In this document: positions 29,406-41,267 of the stretch, piece after piece
How the letters are laid out: each line of letters starts with the position of its first letter
How positions within the stretch are numbered: the stretch's first letter is position 1
From: Nakamurella leprariae
Lineage (GTDB): Bacteria > Actinomycetota > Actinomycetes > Mycobacteriales > Nakamurellaceae
Direction of reading: 5' to 3'
Assembly: GCF_016918035.1 (NCBI RefSeq)
Contig: NZ_JAERWK010000016.1
Coordinates: 1-64,000, forward strand
Length of the DNA: 64,000 bases
Translations under genes and position numbers: made by a program
The notes under the pieces: generated by a model
Told to the model about the DNA's origin: nothing
Databases searched by the model: none
Seen by the model: only the letters and a program-made list of their open reading frames with translations

Positions 29406-30107
29406 ATGGGACAGTCTAGTGGCATCGGGGTACTCGACAAAGCCGTGCAGGTGCTGGTCACCGCGGCAGCCAACCCCGTCGCCCTGGCCGAGTTGTGCGC
29501 CAGCACCGGACTGCCTCGGGCCACCGCACACCGGCTCGCCGTGGGTCTCGAGGTGCACGGGTTGTTGATGCGGGACGACGCCGGACGCTGGACTCCCGGG
29601 CCACTGCTGGGCCGGCTCGCCGCCGGTGCCACCGATCCCCTGGTGGCAGCGTCCGCCGACGTGCTGCCGCGCCTGCGGGACCGCACCGGGGAGAGCGTGC
29701 AGCTGTACCGCGCGGACGGGCTGAGCCGGGTGTGCATCGCCGTGTCGGAGTCGACCGCCGGGCTGCGCGACACCGTGCCGCTCGGGGCCCGGCTGCCCAT
29801 GACGATGGGGTCCGGCGCCAAGGTGCTGGCCGCCTGGGCCGATCCGGCCACCCAGCGGGCCGTGCTGTCGCAGGCGGCGTTCACCGAACGGACCCTGGCC
29901 GAGACCCGGCGTCGCGGCTGGGCCCAATCGGTCGCGGAGCGGGAGCCCGGCGTGGCGTCGGTGTCGGCGCCGGTGCGGGACCAGGGAGGGTCGGTCATCG
30001 CCGCGGTGTCGGTGTCCGGACCGGTGGACCGCATCGGACGCCGGCCGGGGGTCCGGTGGGCGGGCGATCTGGTGGAGGCGGCGGCCGCGCTCACCGCCCG
30101 GCTCTGA
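29406..30107 (+). CDS. IclR-family regulator, NdgR/LtbR-like
   Basis: Transcription factor of 233 residues: winged helix at about 10-65 (LDKAVQVLV...LAELCASTGLPRATAHRLAVGLE) and the IclR effector domain (about 75-230) with SGAKVLAAW and VSAPVRDQGGSVIAAVSVSGP. Divergent from leuCD, as are NdgR of Streptomyces and LtbR of Corynebacterium, which control leucine genes; orthology is inferred from location and size. The gene is probably expressed from a leaderless mRNA and autoregulated through the overlapping dyads. Confidence 0.88.
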   Translation: MGQSSGIGVLDKAVQVLVTAAANPVALAELCASTGLPRATAHRLAVGLEVHGLLMRDDAGRWTPGPLLGRLAAGATDPLVAASADVLPRLRDRTGESVQLYRADGLSRVCIAVSESTAGLRDTVPLGARLPMTMGSGAKVLAAWADPATQRAVLSQAAFTERTLAETRRRGWAQSVAEREPGVASVSAPVRDQGGSVIAAVSVSGPVDRIGRRPGVRWAGDLVEAAAALTARL

Positions 30108-30166
30108 GGCCGGAGACCGGGTGCGGCGACCCGACTCTCCGAGACCGCTGGTACCCGGGAACGGCA

Positions 30167-30196
30167 GCAGGCCCGCACCGTGAGGTGCGGGCCTGC
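30167..30196. terminator. Bidirectional hairpin between IclR gene and tRNA-Glu
   Basis: A perfect 13-bp stem (GCAGGCCCGCACC / GGTGCGGGCCTGC) with a GTGA loop, between two convergent units: the IclR gene ending at 30107 and the tRNA-Glu 3' end at 30203. It has no T-run on either side. It probably stops transcription from both sides or serves as a processing barrier. Confidence 0.7.
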
Positions 30197-30202
30197 GTGG
30201 TG

Positions 30203-30275
30203 TAGCCCCGAAGGGATTCGAACCCTCGCTACCGCCGTGAGAGGGCGGCGTCCTAGGCCGCTAGACGACGGGGCC
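30203..30275 (-). tRNA. trnE: tRNA-Glu (CUC)
   Basis: A 73-nt cloverleaf on the minus strand: acceptor GGCCCCG pairs with CGGGGCU (one G-U pair), D-arm UCUAGCGGCCUAGGA, anticodon stem CCGCC/GGCGG with loop CUCUCAC and anticodon CUC, and T-loop UUCGAAU. Discriminator A; CCA is not encoded. It lies 104 bp from tRNA-Gln and 311 bp from gltX, so substrate and synthetase are neighbours. Confidence 0.95.
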
Positions 30276-30379
30276 TTGCCAGTTCCACGGAGTCCGGCCC
30301 ACTGGGCCGTTCTTCCGTCGGAAAGCGTACACGATCCGGGTGCTGTCTCCGACCACGGCCGGGACCCATCAGATCGCCG

Positions 30380-30451
30380 CTGGGGTACTAGGACTCGAAC
30401 CTAGAATGGCTGAACCAGAATCAGCTGTGTTGCCAATTACACCATACCCCA
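30380..30451 (-). tRNA. trnQ: tRNA-Gln (CUG)
   Basis: A 72-nt cloverleaf on the minus strand beginning UGGGGUA with 3' UACCCCA plus discriminator G. The weak U1-A72 pair and anticodon CUG (loop UUCUGGU) identify glutamine tRNA. CCA is not encoded. It is likely charged first with Glu by the neighbouring GltX and then amidated by GatCAB, the usual actinobacterial route. Confidence 0.95.
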
Positions 30452-30586
30452 AGGGACCGAGCGCACAGCTGTCCGGTTCGACCAGTTCGACTGGCCGGAC
30501 CGGGCTGCGGCGCCGGGAAGAGATACTACCCGCTCGCCCGGGCAGGAACGAAATCGTCGCTCCGTCCCGGGCGGGCAGGCCATCGG

Positions 30587-32191
30587 TCAGCCCGCGACCA
30601 GGGCGCGGGCTGACCGCAACCGGGCCAGCGACCGCTCCCGGCCGAGCAGTTCCATCGACTCGTACAGCGGCGGGGAGACGGTCCGGCCGGTGACCGCCAC
30701 CCGGACCGGGCCGAACGCGACGCGCGGCCGCAGCCCGAGCTCGTCGATCAGCGCGGTGCGCAGAGCCGGCTCGAGCGAGGCCGCGACGAACGTGGTCTCG
30801 TCGGTCGCCTCGACCACCGCCAGGGTCGCGTCGAGCACGGGCAGCGCCGCCTCCGTGAGCACCTTGGTGGCGGCGGCCGGGTCGATCTCGAACGCCGCCT
30901 CCTCGACCAGGGCGAACCGCAGCATGGTCGCGGCTTCCGACAGCAGCGCCGAGCGTTCCTGCACCAGCGGCGCGCCGACGGCCACCACGGCGCGCTGGGC
31001 GTCGGTGGGCTCGGCCGGCAGCTCCCCGCGGTCCACGAGGTACTGCAACAGCCGCCCGGCGAACTCGTCCTCGCCCAACAGCCGGATGTGGGTGCCGTTG
31101 AGCGCCTCGGCCTTCTTGCGGTCGAACCGGGCGGGGTTGCCGGAGATGCGGCGGCCGTCGAACGCGGTCACCAGTTCCGCCGGGCCGAACACGTCGCGGT
31201 CGGGGTCGTCGGCGTCGTGCAACGACCAGCCCAGCAGGGCCAGATAGTTGACCATGCCCTCGCGCAGGAAGCCCTCGTCCCGGTACTGGAACAGGTTCGA
31301 CTGGGGATCGCGCTTGGACAGCTTGCGGTTCCCCTCCCCTGTCACGAACGGCAGGTGCCCGAACTGCGGGGTGTACTGCGCGACCCCGATCGCTTCGAGC
31401 GCCCCGTAGAGGGCGATCTGGCGCGGGGTGGACGGCAGGATGTCCTCGCCGCGCAGCACGTGCGTGATGCCCATGAGCGCGTCGTCGACCGGGTTCACCA
31501 GGGTGTAGAGCGGCTGCCCGTTGGCCCGCACCAGCACCGGGTCCGGGACCGATCCGGCCGGGAAGGTGACCCGGCCGCGGACCAGGTCGGGGAACGAGAT
31601 GTCCGCGTCCGGCATGGCCAGCCGCAGCACCGGCTCCCGGCCCGCCGCCCGGGCGGCCGCGATGAGCGCCGGGTCAGGCACCCGGTCGTGGTTGTCGTAC
31701 CCGAGTTTCGGGTCACGACCGGCCGCCAGGTGCCGGGCGGTGATGTCCTCGGCGGTCGACCACGACTCGTACAGGTACCCCGCCTCGCGGAGCCGACGGA
31801 CCACGTCGGCGTAGATGTCGCCACGCAGGCTCTGCCGGTACGGCTCGTGCGGCCCGCCGACCAGCGGGCCCTCGTCCCAGTCCAGACCGAGCCAGCGCAG
31901 CGCGTCGATGATGGCCTGGTAGGACTCCTCCGAGTCACGCGCCGCGTCCGTGTCCTCGATGCGGAACACGAAGGTGCCGTGGTGGTGTCGGGCGAACGCC
32001 CAGTTGAACAGCGCGGTCCGGGCCAGCCCCACGTGCGGCGTACCGGTCGGCGAGGGGCAGAACCGGGCGCGGACCGGGCGTTCCGCACTGTCCCGCGGCG
32101 TCAGGTCGGGCAGCGGTGCCGGGACCGGTACGCGGACCGGGGACGGTCCCCCGGGAGTCGGAACGGGTGCGGCGGCAGGCGTGTTCGTCAT
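30587..32191 (-). CDS. gltX: Glutamyl-tRNA synthetase
   Basis: Class Ib synthetase of 534 residues. Motifs: [20 protein letters not shown] (HIGH-type), [38 protein letters not shown] and [20 protein letters not shown] (KLSKR = KMSKS). The C-terminal helical anticodon domain is complete. About 40 Pro/Ala-rich residues precede the catalytic domain; ATG at 32191. Probably non-discriminating (charges tRNA-Glu and tRNA-Gln), since actinobacteria generally use GatCAB. The gene order gltX-FAH enzyme-leuB-serA follows mycobacteria. Confidence 0.96.
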   Translation of the reverse strand: MTNTPAAAPVPTPGGPSPVRVPVPAPLPDLTPRDSAERPVRARFCPSPTGTPHVGLARTALFNWAFARHHHGTFVFRIEDTDAARDSEESYQAIIDALRWLGLDWDEGPLVGGPHEPYRQSLRGDIYADVVRRLREAGYLYESWSTAEDITARHLAAGRDPKLGYDNHDRVPDPALIAAARAAGREPVLRLAMPDADISFPDLVRGRVTFPAGSVPDPVLVRANGQPLYTLVNPVDDALMGITHVLRGEDILPSTPRQIALYGALEAIGVAQYTPQFGHLPFVTGEGNRKLSKRDPQSNLFQYRDEGFLREGMVNYLALLGWSLHDADDPDRDVFGPAELVTAFDGRRISGNPARFDRKKAEALNGTHIRLLGEDEFAGRLLQYLVDRGELPAEPTDAQRAVVAVGAPLVQERSALLSEAATMLRFALVEEAAFEIDPAAATKVLTEAALPVLDATLAVVEATDETTFVAASLEPALRTALIDELGLRPRVAFGPVRVAVTGRTVSPPLYESMELLGRERSLARLRSARALVAG

Positions 32192-32246
32192 GGCCGGGCC
32201 AGCCTAGTGCGCGCGCCGTCCCGGCGCGGTTGCCGGTCCGGAACGC

Positions 32247-33032
32247 TCAGCGCCGAGCCACCACCGGGTTGCTGAGCGTGCCGATGCCCTCGATGCTCAC
32301 CGACACCGTCTGGCCCGCCTGCATCGGCCCGACCCCGGCGGGGGTGCCGGTCAGCAGCACGTCACCGGGCAGCAACGTCATCACGCCGGAGACGAACTCG
32401 ACGATCTCCGCGACCGAGAAGACCATGTCGCCGGTGTGGCCGTCCTGCGCGACCTGGCCGTCCAGCTCGGTGCGCAGCCACAGGTCCGTCGGGTCCAGCT
32501 CGGTCTCGATCCACGGCCCGATCGGGCAGAACGAGTCGTAGCCCTTGCCCCGGGTGAACTGCACGTCGGCCCGCTGCTGGTCCCGGGCAGTCACGTCGTT
32601 CGCGACGGTGTAGCCCCGGATCACCGTGCTGGCGTCCTCGGCCCGGACGTCGCGGCAGGGCCGCCCGATGACGACGGCCAGCTCGCCCTCGAAGTCGACC
32701 CGCTCGGACGACGGCGGCAGCTGGATGGGCGCGTTCGGGCCGATCACCGAGGTGGACGGCTTGATGAAGATGATCGGTGAGGCCGGCACCTCGTTGCCCA
32801 GCTCGGCCGCGTGATCGGCGTAGTTGCGGCCCACGGCAACCACTTTCGACGGCAGGATGGGCGCCAGCAGTCGGGTGTCGGCCAGCGGCCAGGAGCGGCC
32901 CGTGAACGTCGGCGTCCCGAACGGGTGGTCCACGATCTCCCGGGCGACGGCGTCCCGGGTCGATCCGCTCTCCCCGCCCTCGATGGCGGCGAACGCGACT
33001 CCGTCGGGGTGGGCGATGCGACCCAGCTTCAC
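32247..33032 (-). CDS. Fumarylacetoacetate hydrolase family protein
   Basis: FAH-fold enzyme of 261 residues. VVAVGRNYADHAAELG, PIIFIKPSTSVIGPNAPI, RVDFEGELAVVIGR (metal ligands ExE) and GYTVANDVTARDQQ are the family markers, with FCPIGPW and GDVLLTGTPAGVGPM toward the end. Members act as 2-hydroxyhepta-2,4-dienedioate isomerases, acylpyruvases or oxaloacetate decarboxylases; the substrate cannot be fixed from sequence. GTG start at 33032 with an AAGGAG site. It is the counterpart of mycobacterial Rv2993c by position. Confidence 0.9.
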   Translation of the reverse strand: MKLGRIAHPDGVAFAAIEGGESGSTRDAVAREIVDHPFGTPTFTGRSWPLADTRLLAPILPSKVVAVGRNYADHAAELGNEVPASPIIFIKPSTSVIGPNAPIQLPPSSERVDFEGELAVVIGRPCRDVRAEDASTVIRGYTVANDVTARDQQRADVQFTRGKGYDSFCPIGPWIETELDPTDLWLRTELDGQVAQDGHTGDMVFSVAEIVEFVSGVMTLLPGDVLLTGTPAGVGPMQAGQTVSVSIEGIGTLSNPVVARR

Positions 33033-33102
33033 GGTCGACTCCTTCTCACAGCGGATCTCGAGGGCTCGGGACAGGTGGGATCGGCTCCGGTGGGCCTGAC
33101 GA

Positions 33103-34854
33103 TCACGGCGCGGCGGCGGGGTGCGGCCGGGTGACCGCCCAGACCATGGCGTCCACCAGAGCCTGCCACGACGCCTCGACCACGTTCGGATGCACACCGA
33201 CCGTGGTCCACTCCCGGCCGTTCCAGGCCGACGAGACCAGCACCCGGGTGATGGAGTCGGTGCCGGCGCTGCCGGCCAGGATCCGCACCTTGTAGTCGGT
33301 CAGCTCGACCTTCTCCAGTTCGGGGTACCGGCCGACCACCGCCTGCCGCAGGGCGGAGTCCAACGCGTGCACCGGGCCGTTCCCCTCGGCGGTGGCGATC
33401 ACCCGGGTGCCGCCCACCCAGACCTTCACGGTGGCCTCGCTGTTCACCACCGGCACGGAGCCCGCCGCGGCGGTGTCGCCCCCGGCCTCGGCGACTCCCG
33501 TGGCACCCGGCGTGCTGTCGACGATGACGCGGTAGGACTCGACCCGGAAACCCCGGTCCTTGGTCGGGTCGCCCGGGCGCGCCGCGGCAGCGTCCGGGTC
33601 GGCCGCGGCGATGGCGTCGTGCAGCAGCAGTTCGAAGGAGGCGTCGGCCGCCTCGTACGACCAGCCCGTGGCCTCCCGCTGCTTGACGGTGTCGACCACG
33701 CGTTCGACGACGTCGGGACGGTCGGCCAGCTCGACGCCCAGCTCCCGCGCCTTGAGTTCGACCGACGCCCGCCCGGCCATCTCGGTGATCAGGATGTGCA
33801 TGTCGTTGCCGACGACCGCCGGGTCCAGGTGGTTGTACAGCTCCGGGTCGACCTTGATCGCGGAGGCGTGCAGGCCTGCCTTGTGCGCGAACGCCGACGA
33901 CCCGACGTAGGCCTGGTGGGTGTTCGGGGCGATGTTGGCCAGCTCGGCCAGGGCGTGCGAGACGCGGACCATCTCGACCAGGCCGTCCGGCGGCAGCACC
34001 GGCAGGTCCAGCTTGGTGACCAGGTTGCCGACCACGGCGAACAGGTCGGCGTTGCCGGCCCGCTCCCCGTACCCGTTGGCCGTGCACTGCACGTGGGTGG
34101 CGCCGGCCTCGACCGCGGCGACGGTGTTGGCCACCGCACACCCGGTGTCGTCCTGGCAGTGGATGCCGATGCGGAACCCGCCGCGCTCGGCCACCTCGGT
34201 GACCACCCGGTGCACCCCCATCGGCAGCATCCCGCCGTTGGTGTCGCACAGCACCACGACGTCGGCGCCGGCCGCGACCGCCGCCTCCGCGACGCGCAGG
34301 CCGTAGTCCCGGTCGGCGCGGTACCCGTCGAAGAAGTGCTCGCCGTCCAGGAAGACGCGGCGGCCGTGCTCGACCAGGTGGCGGACCGTGTCGGAGACCA
34401 TGGCCAGGTTCTCCTCCAACGTGGTGCGCAGTGCGTGCTCCACGTGCCGGACGTCGGACTTGGCCACCAGCGTCACCACCGGGGCCTGCGAGTCGAGCAG
34501 CGCCTGGACCTGCCGGTCGTCCTGCACCCGGCGGCCGGCCTTGCGGGTGGACCCGAAGGCGACCAGCTGGGCGGTCCGCAACGAGAGTTCGCCGGCCGCG
34601 ACCCGGGCGAAGAACTCGGTGTCCTTGGGCATGGCGCCGGGCCAGCCACCCTCGATGAACCCGACCCCGAGTTCGTCGAGGAGTCCGGCCACGGCGAGCT
34701 TGTCGGTCACCGAGTAGGTGATGCCCTCGCGCTGCGCGCCGTCCCGCAACGTGGTGTCGAAGACGTGGAAGGCGTCGCCCAGCGGCGACCGGCGCGGCGC
34801 GGGACCGGACCGGGTGGGGACGACGGGCGGGACTGACCGATCTGGCGAGGTCAT
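33103..34854 (-). CDS. cimA: Citramalate synthase
   Basis: Condenses acetyl-CoA with pyruvate to (R)-citramalate, the first step of threonine-independent isoleucine synthesis; 583 residues. DREAM/HMGL TIM barrel: [79 protein letters not shown], then [16 protein letters not shown]-terminal LeuA-type regulatory domain follows ([22 protein letters not shown]). The GWPGAMPKD form and the total length are those of CimA rather than LeuA. ATG at 34854, AGGAAG site upstream. Downstream of leuB on the same strand; feedback inhibition by isoleucine is typical for the family. Confidence 0.92.
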   Translation of the reverse strand: MTSPDRSVPPVVPTRSGPAPRRSPLGDAFHVFDTTLRDGAQREGITYSVTDKLAVAGLLDELGVGFIEGGWPGAMPKDTEFFARVAAGELSLRTAQLVAFGSTRKAGRRVQDDRQVQALLDSQAPVVTLVAKSDVRHVEHALRTTLEENLAMVSDTVRHLVEHGRRVFLDGEHFFDGYRADRDYGLRVAEAAVAAGADVVVLCDTNGGMLPMGVHRVVTEVAERGGFRIGIHCQDDTGCAVANTVAAVEAGATHVQCTANGYGERAGNADLFAVVGNLVTKLDLPVLPPDGLVEMVRVSHALAELANIAPNTHQAYVGSSAFAHKAGLHASAIKVDPELYNHLDPAVVGNDMHILITEMAGRASVELKARELGVELADRPDVVERVVDTVKQREATGWSYEAADASFELLLHDAIAAADPDAAAARPGDPTKDRGFRVESYRVIVDSTPGATGVAEAGGDTAAAGSVPVVNSEATVKVWVGGTRVIATAEGNGPVHALDSALRQAVVGRYPELEKVELTDYKVRILAGSAGTDSITRVLVSSAWNGREWTTVGVHPNVVEASWQALVDAMVWAVTRPHPAAAP

Positions 34855-34928
34855 TCGCGGACTTCCTGTCGGGACCCGGCGGGCGGGCCGAGCACGTCGG
34901 CGCGGCTCGCGGGGTGCGGGGTGGAGCG

Positions 34929-34967
34929 GTGTCCCGGCGCCGGTCGGACGGGCCGGTGCCGGGACAC
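34929..34967 (-). terminator. Hairpin terminator after leuB
   Basis: A 15-bp inverted repeat with one mismatch (GTGTCCCGGCGCCGG against CCGGTGCCGGGACAC) and a 9-nt loop, starting 7 bp past the leuB stop and ahead of cimA. No U-tract. It may end or attenuate the leuB transcript so that cimA has its own promoter, or only stabilise the message. Confidence 0.55.
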
Positions 34968-34973
34968 CTGGTG

Positions 34974-35996
34974 TCAGCTCGAGGCCAGCGCGGCCAGCCG
35001 GTCGCCGATGGCCTGGGTACGGCCGACCGCCCCGGGCTGCCGGGTGGCGAGGTCGAACGCGACGGCCGCCTCGACGCGGCGCGCCGCGTCCGGCAGGCCC
35101 AGGTGGTCGAGCAGCAGGGCCACCGAGAGGACGGTGGCGGTCGGGTCGGCGGTCCCGGTGCCGGCGATGTCCGGGGCGGAGCCGTGCACCGGCTCGAACA
35201 TGCTCGGGTTGGTGCGGGAGACGTCGAGATTGCCGGACGCGGCCAACCCGATGCCGCCGGACACGGCGGCCGCGAGGTCGGTGACGATGTCGCCGAACAG
35301 GTTGTCGGTGACGACCACGTCGAACCGGCCCGGATCGGTGACGAGGTAGATCATGGCCGCGTCCACGTGGCAGTAGGCCACCGAGACGTCGGGGAACTCC
35401 ATGGAGACCTCCTCCACGACGCGACTCCACAGCTGCCCCGCGTGGGTGAGGACGTTGGTCTTGTGCACCAGCGTCAGATGCCGGCGCGGCCGGCGGTGGG
35501 CCCGCTCGAAGGCGTCCCGCACGACCCGCTCGACGCCGAAGTAGGTGTTCAGCGACACCTCGGTGGCGATCTCCTGCGGCGTGTCCTTGCGCAGGATGCC
35601 GCCGTTGCCGACGTACGGCCCCTCGGTGCCCTCCCGGACGACGAGCATGTCGACCGCCTGGTCACCGGCCAACGGCCCGGCCACCCCGGGGTACAGCCGC
35701 GCGGGCCGCAGGTTCACGTGGTGGTCGAGTTCGAACCGCAGCCGCAGCAGCAGGCCGCGCTCCAGGATGCCCGAGGGCACCGTGGGGTCGCCGACCGCGC
35801 CGAGCAGGATCGCGTCGTGCTCACGCAGCTCGCGCAGCACCGAGTCGGGCAGCAACTCGCCCGTCCGGTGCCAGCGCGCGGCCCCGAGGTCGTACTCGGT
35901 GGTCTGCACGGACGGCAGCACACCGGACAGCACCTTGAGGCCCTCCGCCACGACTTCCGGCCCGATGCCGTCCCCGGGAATGACCGCCAGCTTCAT
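34974..35996 (-). CDS. leuB: 3-isopropylmalate dehydrogenase
   Basis: NAD-dependent oxidative decarboxylation in leucine (and citramalate) routes; 340 residues. [68 protein letters not shown] and [20 protein letters not shown] are the decarboxylating dehydrogenase signatures, with [18 protein letters not shown] binding NAD. The start ATG at 35996 has a GAGAGG site. It follows serA on the same strand and precedes cimA. Confidence 0.96.
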   Translation of the reverse strand: MKLAVIPGDGIGPEVVAEGLKVLSGVLPSVQTTEYDLGAARWHRTGELLPDSVLRELREHDAILLGAVGDPTVPSGILERGLLLRLRFELDHHVNLRPARLYPGVAGPLAGDQAVDMLVVREGTEGPYVGNGGILRKDTPQEIATEVSLNTYFGVERVVRDAFERAHRRPRRHLTLVHKTNVLTHAGQLWSRVVEEVSMEFPDVSVAYCHVDAAMIYLVTDPGRFDVVVTDNLFGDIVTDLAAAVSGGIGLAASGNLDVSRTNPSMFEPVHGSAPDIAGTGTADPTATVLSVALLLDHLGLPDAARRVEAAVAFDLATRQPGAVGRTQAIGDRLAALASS

Positions 35997-36282
35997 GCTC
36001 GACCTCTCCGCCACGCCGACGCCCGCGTCCACGTGCCCCGCTGATGTCCGTCCGTACCTTGCCTGGTCCCCCGTCCGACGACGGTGGATGATCATCGGGA
36101 TCGTCGGGAGCGAGGGTGACCTGCGCCGACACGATCGGGGACCGGGGTCAGCGTATCGGTCGAACGACGCTCAGCCAGCACCGACGGCCGGTCGATCCGT
36201 CCGACTGGTCCGTTTCGCTGCTCCGAACGGGTGAGCCACCGTGCCCCATGGGTCACCACGGCCGGTCACCGCAGACTCGGCC

Positions 36283-37881
36283 TCACTCCGCCGGGATGGC
36301 TCGGACGGCGCTGGCGTCGACGGACTGGCCGATCTGCTCGAGCAGCTCCGGCGAGGGCATGCCGTCGACCCGGAGCACCATGATCGCGTCGCGACCGGAG
36401 AGTTCCTGGGAGATCTGCGCGGCCTCGATGTTCACCCCGGCGTCGCCGAGCAGGGCACCGACGGTACCCATGACACCGGGCCGGTCGACGTAGGCCAGCA
36501 GCAGCAGGGTGCCGCCCGCGCGCAGGTCGAAGTGCCGACCGTTGATCTCGACGAGCTTGGCGACCTGCAGCGGACCGGACAGGGTGCCGGACACCGAACG
36601 CTGGGTGCCGTCGGCCATCGCGGCGCGCAGGCTCACGGTGGAGCGGTAGTCGCCGGTCTCGGTGCTGCTGCTACCGGTCAGGATGAGGCCGTGCTCGGCG
36701 GCCAGGGTCGGGGCGTTCACGAAGGTGACCGACTCCTCGATGACCCCGCCGAAGATCCCACGGACGGCGGCCAGCTGCAGGATGGTGGTGTCCTCGGCGG
36801 CCAGGTCCCCGCGGACGTCCACGACGACCTCGCTGGGAACACTGCCGCACACGGCGGTCAGGATCGAGCCGAGCCGGGAGACCAGCGGGATCCACGGCCG
36901 GACCTCGTCCGAGACCGGGCCGGCGGCCTGCACGTTCACCGCGTCGGGCACGAAGTCGCCGCGCAGCGCGAGCTTGACCGAGCGGGCCACGGCGGTGCCG
37001 GCCTTGTCCTGGGCCTCCGCGGTGGACGCACCCAGGTGGGGGGTGAGCACGGTGTTGGGCGCGCTGCGCAGCGGGTTGTCCGCGGCCATCGGCTCGGCCG
37101 CGTAGACGTCGATGCCCGCGCCGGCGACGCGGCCCTCGGTCAGGGCGTCGGCCAGCGCCTGCTCATCGATCAGCCCGCCCCGGGCGGCGTTGACGATGAT
37201 CACGCCGGGCTTGACCGTGGCCAGTTCGGCTGCGCCGATCAGACCCAGCGTCTCCGGGGTCTTCGGCAGGTGGATGGAGATGATGTCGGCCTGGGCCAGC
37301 AGCGTCGGCAGCTCGACCAGCTGCACGCCCAGCGCGGCCGCGCGGGCCGGCTGCAGGTACGGGTCGTAGGCGATGACGGTGGTGCCGAAGGCGGCGATGC
37401 GGGCCGCGAACAGCTGCCCGATCCGCCCCAGACCCACGACCCCGACGGTCTTGTCGGCGATCTCCACACCGGTGAAGCTGCGCTTCCACTCGCCCGCCTT
37501 GATCGAGGCGTCGGCGGCCGGGATGCGGCGGGCCACGGCCAGCACCAGGGCCAGCGCGTGCTCGGCCGCGGTGATGATGTTCGACTGCGGGGCGTTGACC
37601 ACCAGCACCCCGCGGGCGGTGGCCGCGGGCACGTCCACGTTGTCCAGGCCGATGCCGGCCCGGGCCACGACCTTGAGCTTCGGTGCCGCGGCCAAGGCCT
37701 CGGCGTCGATGGTGGTCGCCGACCGGATCAGCACCGCATCGGCCTCGGCCAGCGCCGGCAGCAACGCGGAGCGGTCCGCGCCGTCCACGGAACGGATGTC
37801 GAACTCCGTGCCGAGCACCTCCATCGCGGACGGAGCGAGCTTCTCGGCGATCAGGACGACGGGTGCAGCGGCGACGGTCAC
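36283..37881 (-). CDS. serA: D-3-phosphoglycerate dehydrogenase (long form)
   Basis: First enzyme of serine synthesis, 532 residues as in mycobacterial SerA1. Catalytic and NAD domain: RAGIGLDNVDVPAAT, GVVGLGRIGQLFAARIAAFG, NAARGGLIDEQAL, TPHLGASTAEAQ (catalytic His). An allosteric-substrate-binding domain follows (about 320-450), then a C-terminal ACT domain (LLLLAYVDRPGVMGTVGALL), which normally senses serine. GTG at 37881. A 285-bp gap separates it from the TIM-barrel gene upstream. It lies among branched-chain genes exactly as in mycobacteria. Confidence 0.96.
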   Translation of the reverse strand: MTVAAAPVVLIAEKLAPSAMEVLGTEFDIRSVDGADRSALLPALAEADAVLIRSATTIDAEALAAAPKLKVVARAGIGLDNVDVPAATARGVLVVNAPQSNIITAAEHALALVLAVARRIPAADASIKAGEWKRSFTGVEIADKTVGVVGLGRIGQLFAARIAAFGTTVIAYDPYLQPARAAALGVQLVELPTLLAQADIISIHLPKTPETLGLIGAAELATVKPGVIIVNAARGGLIDEQALADALTEGRVAGAGIDVYAAEPMAADNPLRSAPNTVLTPHLGASTAEAQDKAGTAVARSVKLALRGDFVPDAVNVQAAGPVSDEVRPWIPLVSRLGSILTAVCGSVPSEVVVDVRGDLAAEDTTILQLAAVRGIFGGVIEESVTFVNAPTLAAEHGLILTGSSSTETGDYRSTVSLRAAMADGTQRSVSGTLSGPLQVAKLVEINGRHFDLRAGGTLLLLAYVDRPGVMGTVGALLGDAGVNIEAAQISQELSGRDAIMVLRVDGMPSPELLEQIGQSVDASAVRAIPAE

Positions 37882-38166
37882 AGCGGGTCAACTCCGGCGG
37901 GTTCGACGACGGGGGTGCCGGCCGGTGCACCGGCCGAGCGGTCGGAGCCGCCGCAGGGGACGCCGCGGCTCCGGCGGGCCGATCGCGGCTCCCAGCACCA
38001 CCGAGCATCCGCGGACCGCTGGTCCGTCGTGCCTGGTCCCGGGCGGAGCGGGTCCGACCCGGGCGTCATGGTAGTCGCCGGTCGGGCTCGCGACGGCACA
38101 CGTGCCGCACGCCACGAGCGCTCCGGGACCCTGGTCCCGGCCGCTGGAATCTCGGCGATCCGGTGA

Positions 38167-38949
38167 TCAGCGTCCGGTCGCCCGCGGCCCGTGCGGGCCG
38201 AACGCGGCGAACGAGTCCTCGGTCGGGCCGTCGGGGTGGTACTCCAGGCTGACCCAGCCGTCGTAGCCGCCGCCTTCCAGGCGGTCCAGGAACGCCGGGA
38301 AGTCGACCGCGCCGGTCCCGGGCTGGTGCCGGCCAGGGACGTCGGCGATCTGCACGTGGCGGATCCGGGGCAGGTGCTCGGCCAGGACCGCCCCGGGATC
38401 CTCGCCCTCCATGAGTGAGTGGTACAGGTCGTACTGGATGCCGAGGTCGGGGTCGCCGATCTCGTCCAGCACCGCGACCGCCTCCGCCACGGTCGCCACC
38501 GCGGCCCCCGGGACGTCGGTGCGGTTGATCGGCTCCAGCGACAGCGGCGTGCCCACCGCCCGGAGTCGCTCGGCGGCGAAGGTCAGGTTCCGCAGCAGGG
38601 TGTCGCGGGCCGCGGGGCCCGGACCCGCCGGCCCGGTCGGCGAGTTCACCCGCTGCGGCCGGAGCACCGACGCCCAGTGCGCGGCCCGCTCGACGCCGGC
38701 CCGGAACTCCGCCTCCCGATCCGGCTGCGCGGCGAGACCCCGTTCCCCGGCGTCCCAGTCGCCCATCGGCACGTTGAACAGCACCAGTTCCAGGCCGTTC
38801 CGGGTCAGCGCCGCGGTCAGGTCGGCCTCCGGCAGGCCGTACGGGAAGAAGAACTCCACGCCGGTGAACCCGGCCGCGGCGGCGCGGTCGAACCGCTCCA
38901 GCAGCGGGTACTCGGTGAACAGCAGGCTGAGGTTGGCGGCGAACTGCAC
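38167..38949 (-). CDS. TIM-barrel protein, hydroxypyruvate isomerase-like
   Basis: Xylose-isomerase-like TIM barrel of 260 residues. NLSLLFTEYPLLERFDRA, GFTGVEFFFPYG, LFNVPMGDWDAGERGLA, LSLEPINRTDVPG, GIQYDLYHSLMEGEDP and VQIADVPGRHQPGTGAVD place it in the Hyi/OtnI group, with metal-binding Glu/Asp/His positions present. Substrate could be hydroxypyruvate or another 2-keto/aldo acid; proximity to serA is suggestive only. GTG start at 38949 with a GAGGAG site. It is separated from ilvC by a strong terminator and thus is an independent unit. Confidence 0.85.
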   Translation of the reverse strand: MQFAANLSLLFTEYPLLERFDRAAAAGFTGVEFFFPYGLPEADLTAALTRNGLELVLFNVPMGDWDAGERGLAAQPDREAEFRAGVERAAHWASVLRPQRVNSPTGPAGPGPAARDTLLRNLTFAAERLRAVGTPLSLEPINRTDVPGAAVATVAEAVAVLDEIGDPDLGIQYDLYHSLMEGEDPGAVLAEHLPRIRHVQIADVPGRHQPGTGAVDFPAFLDRLEGGGYDGWVSLEYHPDGPTEDSFAAFGPHGPRATGR

Positions 38950-39021
38950 GGCGTGCTCCTCGTCGTTGCGGTGGCGTGCTCCGCGACGCACCCGTCGGTG
39001 CTCGATCGGTCCGGGGACACT

Positions 39022-39057
39022 GATGCCCGGCCGGACTTGGTGGTCCGGCCGGGCATC
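39022..39057 (-). terminator. Terminator of the ilvC/ilvBN transcript
   Basis: A perfect 14-bp stem (GATGCCCGGCCGGA / TCCGGCCGGGCATC) with an 8-nt loop, 27 bp past the ilvC stop on the minus strand. No U-run follows, common for GC-rich actinobacterial terminators. It marks the end of the ilvB-ilvN-ilvC unit. Confidence 0.75.
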
Positions 39058-39083
39058 GGGCGATCAGTGGTGGTGCGGTGCGG

Positions 39084-40971
<1,888 letters not shown>

Positions 40972-41115
40972 GACTGTCCTGTCTCCTCGATCTCATGATC
41001 CGTCCGCACCGGGCGGAGCGGGCAGCGCTGCAGCGGGCCGGTCGGCGACGCGCCGGCACGACTGCGGTGTCGTGCACGCACATGTCACGCGCCGGTGGGA
41101 AGGTGGGCGGGACCC

Positions 41116-41160
41116 CGGCACCCCGTCGGAGCCGCAGCTCCGCGGGGCACCGGGGTGCCG
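41116..41160. repeat. Nested inverted repeat between ilvB and ilvN
   Basis: Perfect 10-bp arms CGGCACCCCG / CGGGGTGCCG enclose an inner 5-bp hairpin (CGGAG / CTCCG). In the ilvBNC transcript this gives a stable branched stem-loop between ilvB and ilvN, with no U-tract. It could be a processing or stability element, or a leaky terminator adjusting subunit ratios. Confidence 0.65.
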
Positions 41161-41267
41161 GTCGGGACCGGAACGAACCTGGTCCCGTCCGCACGCCGGT
41201 CGACGTGGCCGGGTCCACCGCGCGGCCGTGGTGTGGGCCTCGAGGGCGGCGTACCCGACCCGGAGGG

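Noticed and set aside
37882-38166. GGGACC/GGGTCCC dyad between serA and the TIM-barrel gene as terminator
   Set aside because: A 6-7 bp palindrome with a 1-nt loop cannot form a normal hairpin, and no U-tract follows.
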